Below, in pieces: positions 1 through 6,988 of a DNA stretch of 32,651 nucleotides. How positions within the stretch are numbered: the first letter of the stretch is position 1; the number at the start of each line of letters is the position of its first letter. The notes under the pieces are model-generated. The model saw only the letters and a program-made list of their open reading frames with translations, had not been told where the DNA came from and did no database searches. The DNA lies in assembly GCF_001591825.1 (NCBI RefSeq), contig NZ_BCVQ01000045.1, forward strand, positions 1-32,651, read 5' to 3'. The position numbers were made by a program, and so were the translations under genes. The DNA comes from Rossellomorea vietnamensis NBRC 101237 (GTDB lineage Bacteria; Bacillota; Bacilli; Bacillales; Bacillaceae_B).

Positions 1-73
1 TCAATCAACTTATGTAGTTTCAACTTACTTTTCCAATTGGGGCCCTCTCATTCTGTTTATTCCCCTATGAAAT

Positions 74-124
74 TTGCAATATATCTATCATTACCCATTA
101 TAAAAGCACAAATAATGATTATTA
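74..124 (+). promoter_or_regulatory. possible hisJ promoter and AT-rich dyad
   Basis: A TTGCAA hexamer (74-79) and a TATAAA hexamer (99-104) are 19 bases apart, a little long for a sigma-A promoter. Directly downstream, 110-124 reads AAATAATGATTATTA, a near-perfect dyad about one central base. Its shape resembles 7-1-7 operators of the Fur/PerR family, but AT-rich sequence gives such matches by chance. The binding protein, if any, is unknown. Confidence 0.3.
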
Positions 125-144
125 TAAAAAGGAAGTGAAGTCTA

Positions 145-936
145 ATGACTAAGATTGATGGGCATGTGCATACGCCGTTTTGTCCGCATGGGAGTGGGGA
201 TTCTTTTGAGATGTATGTGGAGAGGGCGATGGCTCTTGATTATCGTGCTATAACGTTTACGGAGCATGCTCCGCTGCCGGTCGGGTTCAGGGATACGACG
301 CCTGATCAGGATAGTGGGATGGATCCGTCGCGTATCAGGGACTATTTTGATGCACTGGACATCTTGAAGGAGAAATATAGGGACAAGATCACCATCCGCT
401 CCGGGCTCGAGGTGGATTATATTGAAGGGTTTGAGAAAGAGACCGAAGACTTCCTTTCGACTTATGGGTCCCGGATGGATGACAGTATTCTTTCTGTTCA
501 CTTCCTTCATCAGCAAGGGAAATGGGATTGTCTTGATTTCAGCCCCGAAGTGTTCCAAACCATGATCGGTTATTATGGATCGGTTGATGAGATCTATAAG
601 CAGTATTATCGAACGGTCCTTCAATCGATCCGGGCAGACCTCGGTCCCTATAAGCCGAAGCGTATCGGTCACATCACTCTCGTAAAGAAATTCCAGAAGC
701 TGTTTCCTGCATCCCAGTCGTTTTCCGATGAGATTTCCCTCATCCTTCAGGAAATGGCGGGAAGGGGTTTAGAACTTGATTATAACGGGGCGGGATTCGT
801 GAAACCACATTGCGGGGAATCCTATCCGCCACAGGATGTCATCAAACAGGCCCGCGCCCTGGGGATCAACATCGTCTATGGTTCTGATGCCCACACGGCT
901 GAAGGATTGGACCAGGGAAGAAACTTGATGAAATAA
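145..936 (+). CDS. hisJ: histidinol-phosphatase, PHP family
   Basis: Likely the PHP-type histidinol phosphatase that converts L-histidinol phosphate to L-histidinol, the penultimate step of histidine synthesis, in the cytoplasm. The 263-residue length fits the family. The N-terminus shows the PHP metal motif DGHVHTPFCPHG (about residues 5-16). Further metal ligands are plausible at TEHAP (39-43), in SGLEVDY (86-92), in SVHFLH (117-122) and in GSDAHT near the C-terminus (247-252). The ATG is preceded by AGGAAGTGA at 130-138. The gene is convergent with refZ and shares a terminator with it. In Bacillus this orphan phosphatase lies away from the main his operon, next to refZ/ytsP, which matches this context. 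Assignment is firm at family level; other PHP phosphoesterases are a less likely alternative. Confidence 0.9.
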   Translation: MTKIDGHVHTPFCPHGSGDSFEMYVERAMALDYRAITFTEHAPLPVGFRDTTPDQDSGMDPSRIRDYFDALDILKEKYRDKITIRSGLEVDYIEGFEKETEDFLSTYGSRMDDSILSVHFLHQQGKWDCLDFSPEVFQTMIGYYGSVDEIYKQYYRTVLQSIRADLGPYKPKRIGHITLVKKFQKLFPASQSFSDEISLILQEMAGRGLELDYNGAGFVKPHCGESYPPQDVIKQARALGINIVYGSDAHTAEGLDQGRNLMK

Positions 937-942
937 AAAAGG

Positions 943-976
943 AAAGAACTCTTCTTCCATCGGAGAAGAGTTCTTT
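943..976. terminator. bidirectional terminator between hisJ and refZ
   Basis: A perfect 13-bp stem (943-955 with 964-976, AAAGAACTCTTCT and its complement) encloses an 8-base loop. A-rich sequence on the left and T-rich sequence on the right let it serve both convergent genes. Confidence 0.85.
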
Positions 977-979
977 CTT

Positions 980-1633
980 TCAGATGATCAGCTCTTTTTT
1001 CATGACCTCTTTCGCTTCAGAAACGAGTAAGAGGTCGATCCATTGATCAATGTTTTTATAATATTGATCAATGAAATAGTATTCCTGAGGGAACATCTGC
1101 CACACTTCCCTTAACTGCTGGCTGTGCAGGAACGGCATCGTCAGCATGGACTTGAGCTGGATGACGAGGAAGCTGACGGGCTGTTTTTTCAAGGCATGGT
1201 CCTTCATTCCCTGTTCGAATAATCGTTTCATATAGTGCCTTTCCTTCATTAAATACGAAGAGATGATTTCCCGGACCACCTGGGAATCGATGGATACTTC
1301 CCTCCATATGAATCGGGATAGTTGATGATTTTCACTTTGAAATTTCAATATTTTATAGACGGCCCGCTTCAGGCACAGATCGGCACTGACATAATTCAGC
1401 GCCTCCACTTCTTCCTGAAGGAAACGCAGGTACGGTTCAAAGAAATGGGTGAAGCACGCTTCCAATACACCCTGCTTGCCTTTAAAGTAATAGGAGATGG
1501 TAGCAGGATTCACGTCCGCCCGCTTTGCAATGTCCCTGACGGACGTTCCATCGAATCCATGATCATAAAAAAGGTAGACAGCCGCTTTAAAAATGGACTC
1601 TTTCGTCGACTTGGAGGTATCTAGTTTTTTCAT
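980..1633 (-). CDS. refZ: TetR-family regulator of FtsZ, RefZ
   Basis: TetR/AcrR-type DNA-binding protein of 217 residues. The N-terminal helix-turn-helix is clear: GFDGTSVRDIAKRADV followed by NPATISYYFKGKQGV (about residues 28-58). The C-terminal part is the helical regulatory domain. Gene order beside hisJ and ytsP matches B. subtilis refZ (yttP). There the protein binds a few sites near the origin and affects FtsZ assembly during the move to polar division in sporulation. That role is transferred from the orthologue, not visible here. The ATG at 1633 has AAGGGGAAAT just upstream. The gene is transcribed toward hisJ. Any TetR family member would share the HTH, so the specific name rests on synteny and on length close to the known protein. 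Confidence 0.8.
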   Translation of the reverse strand: MKKLDTSKSTKESIFKAAVYLFYDHGFDGTSVRDIAKRADVNPATISYYFKGKQGVLEACFTHFFEPYLRFLQEEVEALNYVSADLCLKRAVYKILKFQSENHQLSRFIWREVSIDSQVVREIISSYLMKERHYMKRLFEQGMKDHALKKQPVSFLVIQLKSMLTMPFLHSQQLREVWQMFPQEYYFIDQYYKNIDQWIDLLLVSEAKEVMKKELII

Positions 1634-1830
1634 ATTTCCCCTTCTTTCATGTATATTAGGCGAATGAAAAAAACAGTGGCGAGGATCAATGTATAAAAAC
1701 TTTTCAGAAATAAACTAAATCATTGAAGACGATGAAGAAATATGCTAAAAATGGTTCAATAGATGTTTCTATTATAATTTGTTTACACTAAGATTTCGTG
1801 TTTTCGTATGGATTTCCTTTAAGTATTTCT

Positions 1831-1845
1831 CGACAGGATTTGTCG
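1831..1845. other. short dyad CGACA-N5-TGTCG upstream of ytsP
   Basis: Perfect 5-bp arms CGACA (831-835 of the second kilobase) and TGTCG (1841-1845) flank GGATT, about 70 bases before the ytsP start. It lies between the divergent refZ and ytsP genes. It could be an operator, for example for RefZ or another dimeric regulator, but five-base arms are weak evidence. Confidence 0.25.
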
Positions 1846-1913
1846 CTTGGAGTTCCTGCGGTAACGCTTAGACATGAAATAGCGCAGAATATGTAGAATT
1901 GGGGGAGTTTATG

Positions 1914-2399
1914 ATGTTTCAAGTAGAAAAATATCAAGGTACAAAGGAACAGGGCTTTGGTCTTGTCACGAAGCAATTGAAGGCTTTACTGGAAGGTGAA
2001 CCGAATCAGATTGCGAATTTAAGCAATGCTTCCGCCTTATTGAACCAATTCATGGACCGCATTAACTGGGTTGGCTTCTATTTAATGGAGGAAGAAAGCA
2101 ATCAATTGGTGCTCGGCCCCTTCCAGGGACTGCCTGCATGTGTGAGGATTCCTTTAGGAAGAGGCGTTTGCGGTACGGCTGCAAGTGAACAGAAGACGCT
2201 GCGGATCGAGGATGTACATCAATTCCCCGGGCACATCGCATGCGACGCTGCCTCCCAATCCGAAATCGTCATCCCTCTCGTCAAAGAGGGAAAACTGATC
2301 GGGGTCCTAGATATTGACAGCCCTGAAAAAGCACGATTTGATGAAGATGACCAAAAGTTTTTGGAAATCTTCACAGATGAACTTTTAAGACATCTTTAA
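1914..2399 (+). CDS. ytsP: free methionine-(R)-sulfoxide reductase, GAF-domain (YtsP)
   Basis: Single GAF-domain protein of about 161 residues that probably reduces free L-methionine-(R)-sulfoxide using cysteine thiols and thioredoxin. Three cysteines identify the fRMsr family: C76 and C86 in ACVRIPLGRGVCG and C110 in FPGHIACD. Their spacing of 10 and 24 equals that of C84, C94 and C118 in E. coli fRMsr, where the third is catalytic. Start choice: GGGGGAG at 1901-1907 is followed by two ATGs, at 1911 and 1914. The second has the better spacing and gives MFQVEKY. An in-frame TTG at 1899 lies before the ribosome binding site and is rejected. A terminator follows directly, so the gene is monocistronic. 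Confidence 0.88.
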   Translation: MFQVEKYQGTKEQGFGLVTKQLKALLEGEPNQIANLSNASALLNQFMDRINWVGFYLMEEESNQLVLGPFQGLPACVRIPLGRGVCGTAASEQKTLRIEDVHQFPGHIACDAASQSEIVIPLVKEGKLIGVLDIDSPEKARFDEDDQKFLEIFTDELLRHL

Positions 2400-2420
2400 T
2401 CCTGTATAATAGGGATAAAG

Positions 2421-2460
2421 CCCTGCCGGGAATAGGACATTTCCGACAGGGTGTTTTTTT
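2421..2460 (+). terminator. terminator of ytsP
   Basis: Stem CCCTGCCGGGAA (2421-2432) pairs with TTCCGACAGGG (2441-2451) with one mismatch, followed by GTG and a run of seven T. Confidence 0.85.
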
Positions 2461-2604
2461 GTGCTGGGAAAAATTCGGTGACTTGTTAAAAAGTTCACGT
2501 TTCCTTACCCTTCTTAAAGGGAAAAGAGTAACGTACATGAGAACTTTACCCTGTGTTATCCCATACAATATCCAGAATGGAGTACAGGTAAAAAGAGGTG
2601 TAAT

Positions 2605-3246
2605 ATGCGAGCTAAGAAAAAAGACTTACCCTATTTATTATGTTTGCTGGTTATGCCGGCATTAGGTTTTATATACACGCTATTAAATACGGATACCCGT
2701 GAAGCAGTCATTTTATCTACCCAACTCGATGAATGGATCCCATTCGTGCCGGTTTTCATTGTGCCGTATATATTATGGTACGCCTTTATTTTAGGATACC
2801 TTTTTTACTTCTGGTATAAAGATGTCCCTACATTCCTGAAAACCCTCGGCATCATTTTCATCGGAGAATTGGTTTGTTTTGTGATCTACTTTTACTTTCA
2901 AACGACCGTACCCCGCCCGGAGCTTATGGGTGATGGATTATTTATCGACCTGGTCCGAATGATCTACAGTCATGACCAGCCTTATAATGCTTTCCCGAGC
3001 ATCCATGTCTTAACGACATTTGCCATCATTCTCGGAAACTTCAACATTAAGAATAAACATCTGTTCCACACGGTCTTTGTGCCGGTCATGGGATCGTTGA
3101 TCATTGTATCGACCCTCTTTGTCAAACAACATTTCGTACTCGACATGGTCAGTTCGATTTTCTTGACGACGTTCATTTACGGTATTATGTTTGAACTTTA
3201 TGGAGTCAGTGCAAAGAAATCGAAGCAGGCTTATTTAGAAGATTAA
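2605..3246 (+). CDS. PAP2-family membrane phosphatase
   Basis: Integral membrane protein of 213 residues with about six hydrophobic segments and the phosphatidic-acid phosphatase type 2 signature. The family motifs appear in order: a VPRP element (about residues 95-98), NAFPSIH (about 128-134, the PSxH motif) and KQHFVLD (about 173-179, carrying the second catalytic histidine and its aspartate). Such proteins dephosphorylate lipid phosphates such as phosphatidic acid, phosphatidylglycerol phosphate or undecaprenyl pyrophosphate at the outer membrane face; the substrate cannot be told from sequence. The ATG has AAAGAGGTG upstream (2591-2599). It is a single-gene unit with its own terminator. 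The short C-terminal tail is basic then acidic (KKSKQAYLED). Confidence 0.8.
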   Translation: MRAKKKDLPYLLCLLVMPALGFIYTLLNTDTREAVILSTQLDEWIPFVPVFIVPYILWYAFILGYLFYFWYKDVPTFLKTLGIIFIGELVCFVIYFYFQTTVPRPELMGDGLFIDLVRMIYSHDQPYNAFPSIHVLTTFAIILGNFNIKNKHLFHTVFVPVMGSLIIVSTLFVKQHFVLDMVSSIFLTTFIYGIMFELYGVSAKKSKQAYLED

Positions 3247-3255
3247 AACACCCTA

Positions 3256-3297
3256 AAAACAGGAAGGACCCCATTTATTGGGGTACCTTCCTGTTTT
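3256..3297. terminator. bidirectional terminator between PAP2 gene and ycgQ
   Basis: Long hairpin: AAAACAGGAAGG (3256-3267) with CCTTCCTGTTTT (3286-3297), continued by ACCCC with GGGGT, one bulged base and a 7-base loop. The A and T ends serve both convergent genes. Confidence 0.9.
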
Positions 3298-3323
3298 AAT
3301 TCGTCGATTGCCATCAGCCAAGA

Positions 3324-4223
3324 TTATTCAATTTTAATATAAAATTCTTCCACATAAGGATTCTCAGGCTGTTCGACTTCTTCAAATACCGGATGGGTAA
3401 TGACCGGCATCTTCCGACCATTAAAATCCACGGCATCCAGGATCCCACTTACATTCACCCATGTATCGGGCTCCAGGTTCGCCATATTCGTGTCCTGGAC
3501 CAATAATCCGTATACTGATGCATCGGCCACACAGCAGGATACTACATATCTTGAAATGACGGCCTGGTTCCCGCTGAAACTTTCATCCTTATAAATGAAT
3601 CCTGTCAGCTGCACTTCTTTTCCAACATGCTGTTTGAGCTCCTCATCCACTATACTGAGCGTTTGAATATACTGTTCATCCCGTACGATGATTTTTTCTT
3701 TGCTCCCGACGATGTCCTTGAGCTTTTCGAAGTCTTCCTCGACAGGGAAGTCGTCATATGAATCCAGTTTTGGCTGCAAACCATGCGTGGAATGTTGATT
3801 CAGCTCCCCGGTATTTTTCGATTGACCGTCAATTGCCGGTGGGGTGGAAAACATCGTATTGCCGATCTTCACACCTCTTTTTGCCGCAGCGGCACTATCC
3901 AGCACATTATCAGGCATCAGGAAACCGAGGACAAGTGGAAGGACGAACAAGGTATAGATCATGAAGGACTTCATCGCCCCTCTCGGCAGTTCATGTCCTT
4001 CACAATCACAAGAATGAGTCTTTGCATTGGAAGATGTTCCCCGGATGACCTGAATGGCCCCGAGCAGAAGGAAAATCCCTAATGCAAAATAAAGATATCC
4101 ATTCATTCTCGGCGCGATGAAGTACTGAAGATTAAAGGTTAAAAACAGCTTAAGTAAAAGTAATGCATAACCCAGTAAGATAATTCCCCTTATATACGTA
4201 TGAAATCGAACGGATGAATTCAC
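3324..4223 (-). CDS. ycgQ: TIGR03943-type putative permease subunit (YcgQ-like)
   Basis: Partner of the YcgR-type permease; together they form a membrane complex of unknown cargo often tied to zinc limitation. The N-terminus holds two hydrophobic helices (roughly residues 10-30 and 40-60 of the chosen product) and a cytoplasmic stretch with SCDCEGHE. A third helix follows (about 85-105), then a soluble C-terminal domain with VSCCVADASVYGLLV and the OB-like segment VGKEVQLTGFIY. Start choice: the longest frame begins with TTG at 4247, inside ycgR. A GTG at 4223 has AGGGAGGGAT spaced ideally before it, giving a 299-residue product and a 14-base gap after ycgR. It shares the operon, and so the Zur operator, with ycgR. 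No enzyme function can be assigned. Confidence 0.75.
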   Translation of the reverse strand: MNSSVRFHTYIRGIILLGYALLLLKLFLTFNLQYFIAPRMNGYLYFALGIFLLLGAIQVIRGTSSNAKTHSCDCEGHELPRGAMKSFMIYTLFVLPLVLGFLMPDNVLDSAAAAKRGVKIGNTMFSTPPAIDGQSKNTGELNQHSTHGLQPKLDSYDDFPVEEDFEKLKDIVGSKEKIIVRDEQYIQTLSIVDEELKQHVGKEVQLTGFIYKDESFSGNQAVISRYVVSCCVADASVYGLLVQDTNMANLEPDTWVNVSGILDAVDFNGRKMPVITHPVFEEVEQPENPYVEEFYIKIE

Positions 4224-4237
4224 TGAACGATCCCTCC

Positions 4238-5248
4238 CTATATCCAAAATTGAGTAACCATTATACAGAGATAAACGGTAATGGTGACGACTGCCATGAA
4301 TAATAAGACAAAGCGCTTCTTAAAATAGGCAAGCATCAATAACGTATTTTTGAAATCGATCATCGGACCGTACACAAGAAACGCAAGAAGGGACGTCGTT
4401 GAAAACAGGTTACCGAATGAAGATGCAACGAAAGCATCCGCTTCGGAACACAGGGACATAATGTATGCAAATCCCATCATGACTCCAGGGCCTGCCCAAT
4501 CGTTCGACCCCAATGCTACAATGGATTCACGATCGATATACGTTTGAAACACGGATGCCAGGAAGGCACCGATGATTAAGAATTTACCCATATCAAAAAA
4601 TTCATCACTGGCATGGACCAGGGTTTGCATCAGTTTATTCGACGAATGGTCATGATCATGTTCGTGATGATGTTCCTGATCGTGACTTCTTTGCTTAAGG
4701 GGATCCTGCCTGCCAAATAGCTTGTACAATAACGCCCCAATGACCAATGCTGCAATGAACGCAATCACCATTCTCCCTATGACGACGGTAAGGTTATGTT
4801 GAAAAGCATAGTAGGTGGAAAGCAGGACAATCGGATTCAGGATCGGGGCTGTCACCATAATGACGATGGCCAGGTGTGTAGGCATCCCTTTCTTTATCAG
4901 CCTCCTGGCTACGGGTACGATGGCACACTCACAAACAGGGAGCAGCGCACCTACAAAGACGGCAGGCAACAACGCCAGATAAGGGAATCTCTTCGGAACC
5001 AGCCTTTGTAATAAACTCTCTGACACAAATACTTGAATGAGAGCAGAAGCAAATACGCCAATTAATATGAATGGGATGGCTTCTAACAGGATGCTTAAGA
5101 AAATCGTGATGACATTCATCAGAGAACCTCCGAAAACCTCATCCGGTACCCAACCTTTTATGAATTCACCGGCTAAAAACAATCCGATGATCAATATAAA
5201 TAGAATAACACCAGTCAGGTCCTGTCCTACTTTTTTTAATTCTTTCAA
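4238..5248 (-). CDS. ycgR: UPF0718/DUF318-type permease (YcgR-like)
   Basis: Polytopic membrane protein of about 336 residues with roughly eight hydrophobic segments. It carries the family features PVCECAIVPVARRL and SLCSEADAFVASSF, whose Cys and Glu residues are candidates for metal handling. A His-rich loop, DQEHHHEHDHDHSS (about residues 190-203), suggests zinc or another divalent metal. It heads the ycgR-ycgQ pair and has a Zur-like box 25-45 bases before the start. Oddity at the start: the frame opens with TTG at 5248, 11 bases after AGGAG. An ATG at 5255 with a closer ribosome binding site is out of frame by one base, and the two frames are separated by a run of seven A. Removing one A would give MIFERIKKVGQDL in frame. 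Whether that reflects slippage, a homopolymer error or true TTG use is open. Confidence 0.75.
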   Translation of the reverse strand: MKELKKVGQDLTGVILFILIIGLFLAGEFIKGWVPDEVFGGSLMNVITIFLSILLEAIPFILIGVFASALIQVFVSESLLQRLVPKRFPYLALLPAVFVGALLPVCECAIVPVARRLIKKGMPTHLAIVIMVTAPILNPIVLLSTYYAFQHNLTVVIGRMVIAFIAALVIGALLYKLFGRQDPLKQRSHDQEHHHEHDHDHSSNKLMQTLVHASDEFFDMGKFLIIGAFLASVFQTYIDRESIVALGSNDWAGPGVMMGFAYIMSLCSEADAFVASSFGNLFSTTSLLAFLVYGPMIDFKNTLLMLAYFKKRFVLLFMAVVTITVYLCIMVTQFWI

Positions 5249-5272
5249 AGATCATAAAACTCCTCTCTCCAC

Positions 5273-5293
5273 AAAACGTAATCATTACGCTTT
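5273..5293 (-). promoter_or_regulatory. Zur box upstream of ycgR
   Basis: AAAACGTAATCATTACGCTTT has a perfect 6-1-6 core CGTAAT-C-ATTACG centred on 5283 and differs at few positions from the Bacillus Zur consensus AAATCGTAATNATTACGATTT. It lies between a TATAAG hexamer (minus strand) and the ribosome binding site, a position suited to repression by zinc-loaded Zur. Confidence 0.85.
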
Positions 5294-5441
5294 AACACTT
5301 ATACTACTTTTATTCTTTCTTGAGCAGCATTATGACTAATCGATTCATATTTCATGATCCGCGCACTTTTATGTTATTGAAGAAGAATCATTCCCTGGAC
5401 TTCCATTTTTTCACCCCGGATAGAATTGATGGGAATCTCTA

Positions 5442-6623
5442 TTAATCTTCTACACTGAATCCCGGAATCGGATCATTGAATGCAGCCCAATCCTCTCCCA
5501 TTTCCTTGTCTGTTAATAAACAACGGTCCAATGACCGTTCTATTTCTTCCCTGTTCATCTCCAGCCCGATAAAAACGAGCTCATTCATTCGGTCTCCATA
5601 AATCGGATCCCATTTCTTTTTCAATTCCACTTCTTCAGCAAGAATTTCATTCCTTTCAACTTCAGGGTACGCAGCCACCCACTCTCCTGCTCCCTGGATG
5701 ATAATCGAGGGACCAGCCTGCGATAATAAGCCTGTCATGTCATTACGCGTCGGCAGCCAAAAGAACCCCTTTGCCCTTACAATATCCACCGGCCATTCCT
5801 CCATCCACTTCATGAAACGTTCAGGGTGAAAGGGTTTCTTTCGACGGTACACAAAGGAAGATATTCCATACTCCTCCGTTTCAGGAGTGTGTTCTTCCTG
5901 TAATTCTTTTATCCAACCAGCTCCCTGACTTGCTTCTTCAAAATCAAACCGTTTCGTATCCAGTACTTGATTCAACGGGATGTTGGAGTGAATAGCAGAA
6001 ATGATTTTTGCACCCGGGTTCAGCTTCTGAAGCATCGCTTTTAATTCAACGACATCCACGTCTTCCACTAAATCGACCTTATTTAACACAATCACATTGG
6101 CAAACTCAATTTGATCGATCAGTAAATCCACCACTTCCCTTGTGTCCCCTTCATTACTTGCCTGCTTCCGGTCCAGCAATGTTTCTCCACTGGCGAAGTC
6201 GTGCCAGAAACGATTGGCGTCCACAACTGTTACCATTGTATCCAGCCTTGTTTTACCCGTAAGGTCAATGTCCATTTCCTCATCCAGATACGTGAAGGTT
6301 TGGGCAACCGGTATGGGTTCAGAAATCCCGGTGGACTCAATGACGATAAAATCGATATCCCCCTGATCGACCAGGCGCTGTACTTCAATCATGAGGTCTT
6401 CCCTTAACGTACAACAAATGCACCCGTTTTGAAGCTCCACCAATTTCTCTTCCGTTCGGGTAAAACCACCGCTCTTGATGAGGGAAGCATCGATATTCAC
6501 TTCACTCATATCATTCACAATAACTGCAATTTTTCTATTCTCCCGATTATGTAAAATATGATTCAATAACGTCGTCTTTCCAGACCCTAAATAGCCGCTT
6601 AATACTGTTACCGGTACTTTCAT
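5442..6623 (-). CDS. zagA: COG0523 zinc metallochaperone GTPase (ZagA/YciC)
   Basis: G3E-family P-loop GTPase thought to deliver zinc to client enzymes during zinc starvation. Visible motifs, counted from the chosen start: Walker [10 protein letters not shown] (residues 10-18), the metal-binding GCICC (67-71) with the family's Cx[10 protein letters not shown] (96-103) and the G4 motif NKVD (181-184). The C-terminal CobW_C domain follows, containing [10 protein letters not shown]. Start choice: the first ATG (6632) is one base from AGGAGG, too close. The second, at 6623, has 10 bases of spacing and begins [13 protein letters not shown] as in related proteins, giving 393 residues (B. subtilis YciC is similar in length). 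Two Zur-like boxes precede it, near the start and about 200 bases upstream. Divergent from znuA. Confidence 0.88.
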   Translation of the reverse strand: MKVPVTVLSGYLGSGKTTLLNHILHNRENRKIAVIVNDMSEVNIDASLIKSGGFTRTEEKLVELQNGCICCTLREDLMIEVQRLVDQGDIDFIVIESTGISEPIPVAQTFTYLDEEMDIDLTGKTRLDTMVTVVDANRFWHDFASGETLLDRKQASNEGDTREVVDLLIDQIEFANVIVLNKVDLVEDVDVVELKAMLQKLNPGAKIISAIHSNIPLNQVLDTKRFDFEEASQGAGWIKELQEEHTPETEEYGISSFVYRRKKPFHPERFMKWMEEWPVDIVRAKGFFWLPTRNDMTGLLSQAGPSIIIQGAGEWVAAYPEVERNEILAEEVELKKKWDPIYGDRMNELVFIGLEMNREEIERSLDRCLLTDKEMGEDWAAFNDPIPGFSVED

Positions 6624-6638
6624 CTTTTCCATTCCTCC

Positions 6639-6659
6639 TAATCAAAATCATTACGATTT
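6639..6659 (-). promoter_or_regulatory. Zur box near the zagA start
   Basis: TAATCAAAATCATTACGATTT matches 17 of the 20 defined positions of the Bacillus Zur consensus, with a perfect right half ATTACGATTT. It abuts the ribosome binding site, so bound Zur would act as a roadblock or block initiation. It corresponds in place to the promoter-proximal box known in B. subtilis yciC. Confidence 0.75.
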
Positions 6660-6839
6660 AGATATCGTGGTAAATTACGGACACTATCCTCGCACCGTAA
6701 ATATTCAAAGATACAGAACTGATTTTCACTCCATTTTCAATTAGAAACTTGTTCCGTTTCACTAGATATGAGGTAGATCTATGCATATCTCCGCTTATGA
6801 AGAGCGACTCAATCAAAGAATCACCAACAGTATCAACTT

Positions 6840-6860
6840 AAATCGTAACAATTACGCTTT
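6840..6860. promoter_or_regulatory. Zur box in the zagA-znuA intergenic region
   Basis: AAATCGTAACAATTACGCTTT matches 18 of 20 consensus positions, centred on 6850. It sits about 217 bases before the chosen zagA start and about 140 before znuA. In B. subtilis yciC the main operator lies about 200 bases upstream of the gene, so this is the likely counterpart. I see no strong minus-strand promoter hexamers beside it. The rest of the 365-base gap 6624-6988 holds the neighbouring boxes and no gene. Confidence 0.8.
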
Positions 6861-6910
6861 AAAAGTATTTAACCACACAAATGATTGACGTGCAATGAAA
6901 AATCGGATTT

Positions 6911-6954
6911 AAATCGTAATAATTCTTATTTACAAAACGGAATGATTACGATAA
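6911..6954 (+). promoter_or_regulatory. tandem Zur boxes at the znuA promoter
   Basis: Two adjacent 21-base boxes. Box 6911-6931 (AAATCGTAATAATTCTTATTT) has a perfect left half and 17 of 20 matches. Box 6934-6954 (AAAACGGAATGATTACGATAA) has 16 of 20. A plausible promoter TTTACA (6929-6934) with TAAAGT 17 bases later runs through the second box; another candidate, TTGACG (6885-6890), leads to AT-rich sequence in the first. Either way the boxes cover the promoter, as expected for repression in zinc-replete cells. Confidence 0.75.
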
Positions 6955-6988
6955 AGTGATGATTACATTCAATTTAAAGGAGTTAACA

